This document shows, in pieces, positions 61,213 through 62,191 of a stretch of 62,191 nt of DNA (the stretch's first letter is position 1; each line of letters opens with the position of its first letter). The notes under the pieces are model-generated. The model made no database searches. It had not been told where the DNA came from and saw only the letters and a program-made list of their open reading frames with translations. The DNA is taken from assembly GCA_015709315.1 (NCBI GenBank), contig JACCQI010000019.1, forward strand, positions 1 to 62,191, read 5' to 3'. This DNA is from Desulfovibrionaceae bacterium. Its GTDB lineage: Bacteria; Desulfobacterota; Desulfovibrionia; Desulfovibrionales; Desulfovibrionaceae. Position numbers and translations under genes: made by a program.

Positions 61213-62058
61213 ATGTTTCTGGGCGCGCACATGTCGATAGCCGGGGGCCTGCACATGGCCTTCGAGCACATCGGCAGGGTGGGCGGCACCGCGCTTCAGA
61301 TCTTCACCCGCAACCAGCGGCAGTGGAAGATTCCCCCGCTGACGGGCTACGACGCGGAGCTGTTCGCCGCCGCATGGGAGCAGTGGGGCGACTACCCGGT
61401 GGCGGCCCACGACTCCTACCTCATCAACCTGGCCTCCGATCAGGAGGAACAGGAAAAACGCTCCCTCATCTCCTTTGCCGAGGAGCTTCGGCGCATCGAA
61501 ACGCTCTCCATCCCGTACCTGGTCACCCATCCCGGCTCGCACCTGGGCCGGGGGGCGGAAGCGGGCATCGAGCGCTACGCGGCCAACCTGGACCGGGCCA
61601 TCGAGCGGTCCGGTACGGAAGCGGGCACGATCATGCTGGAGACCACGGCCGGGCAGGGCACCAACCTGGGCGCGACCTTCGAGGAACTGGCGGCCATCAT
61701 CTCCCTGTCCCGCCATCCCGACCGGCTGGGCGTGTGTTTCGACACCTGCCACGCATTCGCCGCCGGGTACGACATCCGCACCCCCGAGACCTACGCCGCC
61801 ACCTTCGACGCCTTTGACCGCACCGTCGGCCTTTCCCGGCTCAAGTTCTTCCACGTCAACGACTCCAAGACCGAGTTCGGCTCCCGCCGGGACCGGCACG
61901 AGCACATCGGCCAGGGCCATATCGGCCTGGCCGGTTTCCGCAACCTCATGCGGGACCCCCGTTTCGCGGAGGTTCCCAAGACCCTGGAAACCCCCAAGGG
62001 CACGGACCTCGAGGACGACGTCCGCAACCTGAATATCTTGCGCGAACTGGCGAAATAG
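61213..62058 (+). CDS. nfo: Deoxyribonuclease IV (AP endonuclease)
   Basis: The 281-residue TIM-barrel enzyme has the Nfo signatures LGAHMSIAGGLHMAFEH, HPGSHLGRGAEAG, MLETTAGQGTNLGATFEEL, VCFDTCHAFAAGYDIRTPETYA and FHVNDSKTEFGSRRDRHEHIGQGHIGL, which supply the three-zinc site. It cleaves at abasic sites in base-excision repair. The length is normal. Confidence 0.96.
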   Translation: MFLGAHMSIAGGLHMAFEHIGRVGGTALQIFTRNQRQWKIPPLTGYDAELFAAAWEQWGDYPVAAHDSYLINLASDQEEQEKRSLISFAEELRRIETLSIPYLVTHPGSHLGRGAEAGIERYAANLDRAIERSGTEAGTIMLETTAGQGTNLGATFEELAAIISLSRHPDRLGVCFDTCHAFAAGYDIRTPETYAATFDAFDRTVGLSRLKFFHVNDSKTEFGSRRDRHEHIGQGHIGLAGFRNLMRDPRFAEVPKTLETPKGTDLEDDVRNLNILRELAK

Positions 62059-62104
62059 TATTTCAACAACAGACGGCGTCCGGCAACAGCCCGCCGCCGC
62101 AAAC

Positions 62105-62191
62105 AACGACAACACCCCGCATCCCTCCCCCGCGCCAGGCGCGGCGACAAAAAGCTTTGGAAAAGAAAGGGGATGGGGGTCCGGGGGAAGG
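62105..62191 (-). repeat. Dispersed terminator-like repeat, copy D (cut by window end)
   Basis: Minus strand reads CCTTCCCCCGGACCCCCATC, CCCTTTCTTTTCC, AAAGCTTTTTG and then GCGCC/GGCGC hairpin bases. These match copies B and C. The orientation implies a minus-strand gene ending just beyond the window. Confidence 0.6.

Overview
The window looks like the origin-proximal part of a GC-rich chromosome from a Desulfovibrio/Pseudodesulfovibrio-type sulfate reducer. This is an inference from gene content: dnaA-dnaN-gyrB-gyrA in order, parA/parB with two parS palindromes about 11 kb away, a four-subunit 2-oxoacid:ferredoxin oxidoreductase, the DUF39 homocysteine-biosynthesis protein, rubrerythrin, nickel-pincer (lar) genes and many signalling proteins. 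No rRNA, tRNA, CRISPR array or transposase was seen.

Layout. 0.1-3.2 kb: a secreted nuclease, an MBL-fold hydrolase and an isolated pair of phage head genes (capsid and small decoration-like protein). 3.2-7.2 kb: a cyclase/dus/mobA operon opposite an alpha/beta-hydrolase/DUF2784/small-protein group. 7.2-14.6 kb is rich in signalling: a run of terminators, a candidate structured RNA, a GGDEF cyclase, an anchored periplasmic sensor, a large chemoreceptor, a diadenylate-cyclase-like protein and two micro membrane proteins. 14.8-22.1 kb: a VOC-HAD fusion, a MacB-like permease, DUF3431, larC(N-terminal)/larB/larE, then a MATE pump with an apparent leader-peptide attenuator, divergent from a MarR gene. 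22.1-32.9 kb: an HTH gene pair, phosphofructokinase, heptose kinase, parB, a zinc-ribbon gene, parA, parS, a UDP-glucuronate epimerase and a coaBC operon.

33.0-48.5 kb is mostly core: queA, korDABC, thiM, DUF39, then dnaA, dnaN, gyrB, gyrA, a TPR lipoprotein and a phosphatase. 48.5-51.1 kb is a mirror-symmetric cassette in which two convergent paralogous LysR regulators are each flanked by a divergent 52-54 aa membrane protein. 51.1-54.3 kb holds rubrerythrin, ftsEX and two copies of a non-coding element with conserved flanks and hairpins that differ in sequence but keep their pairing. 54.2-62.1 kb: partial type II secretion genes (gspN, gspM, gspL C-terminal part), purE, purD, a class IV aminotransferase, a zinc-binding protein divergent from a ZIP transporter, a small conserved protein and endonuclease IV.

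The strongest candidates for something undescribed are: the duplicated covarying element (51165-51452 and 53912-54160), the orphan capsid/decoration operon (1705-2851), the MATE leader attenuator (21515-21574), the stand-alone candidate RNA at 7469-7693 and the symmetric LysR/micro-protein cassette. A terminator-like dispersed repeat (at least four copies plus one divergent) sits at gene ends. All domain names come from motifs read by eye; no database search was run.
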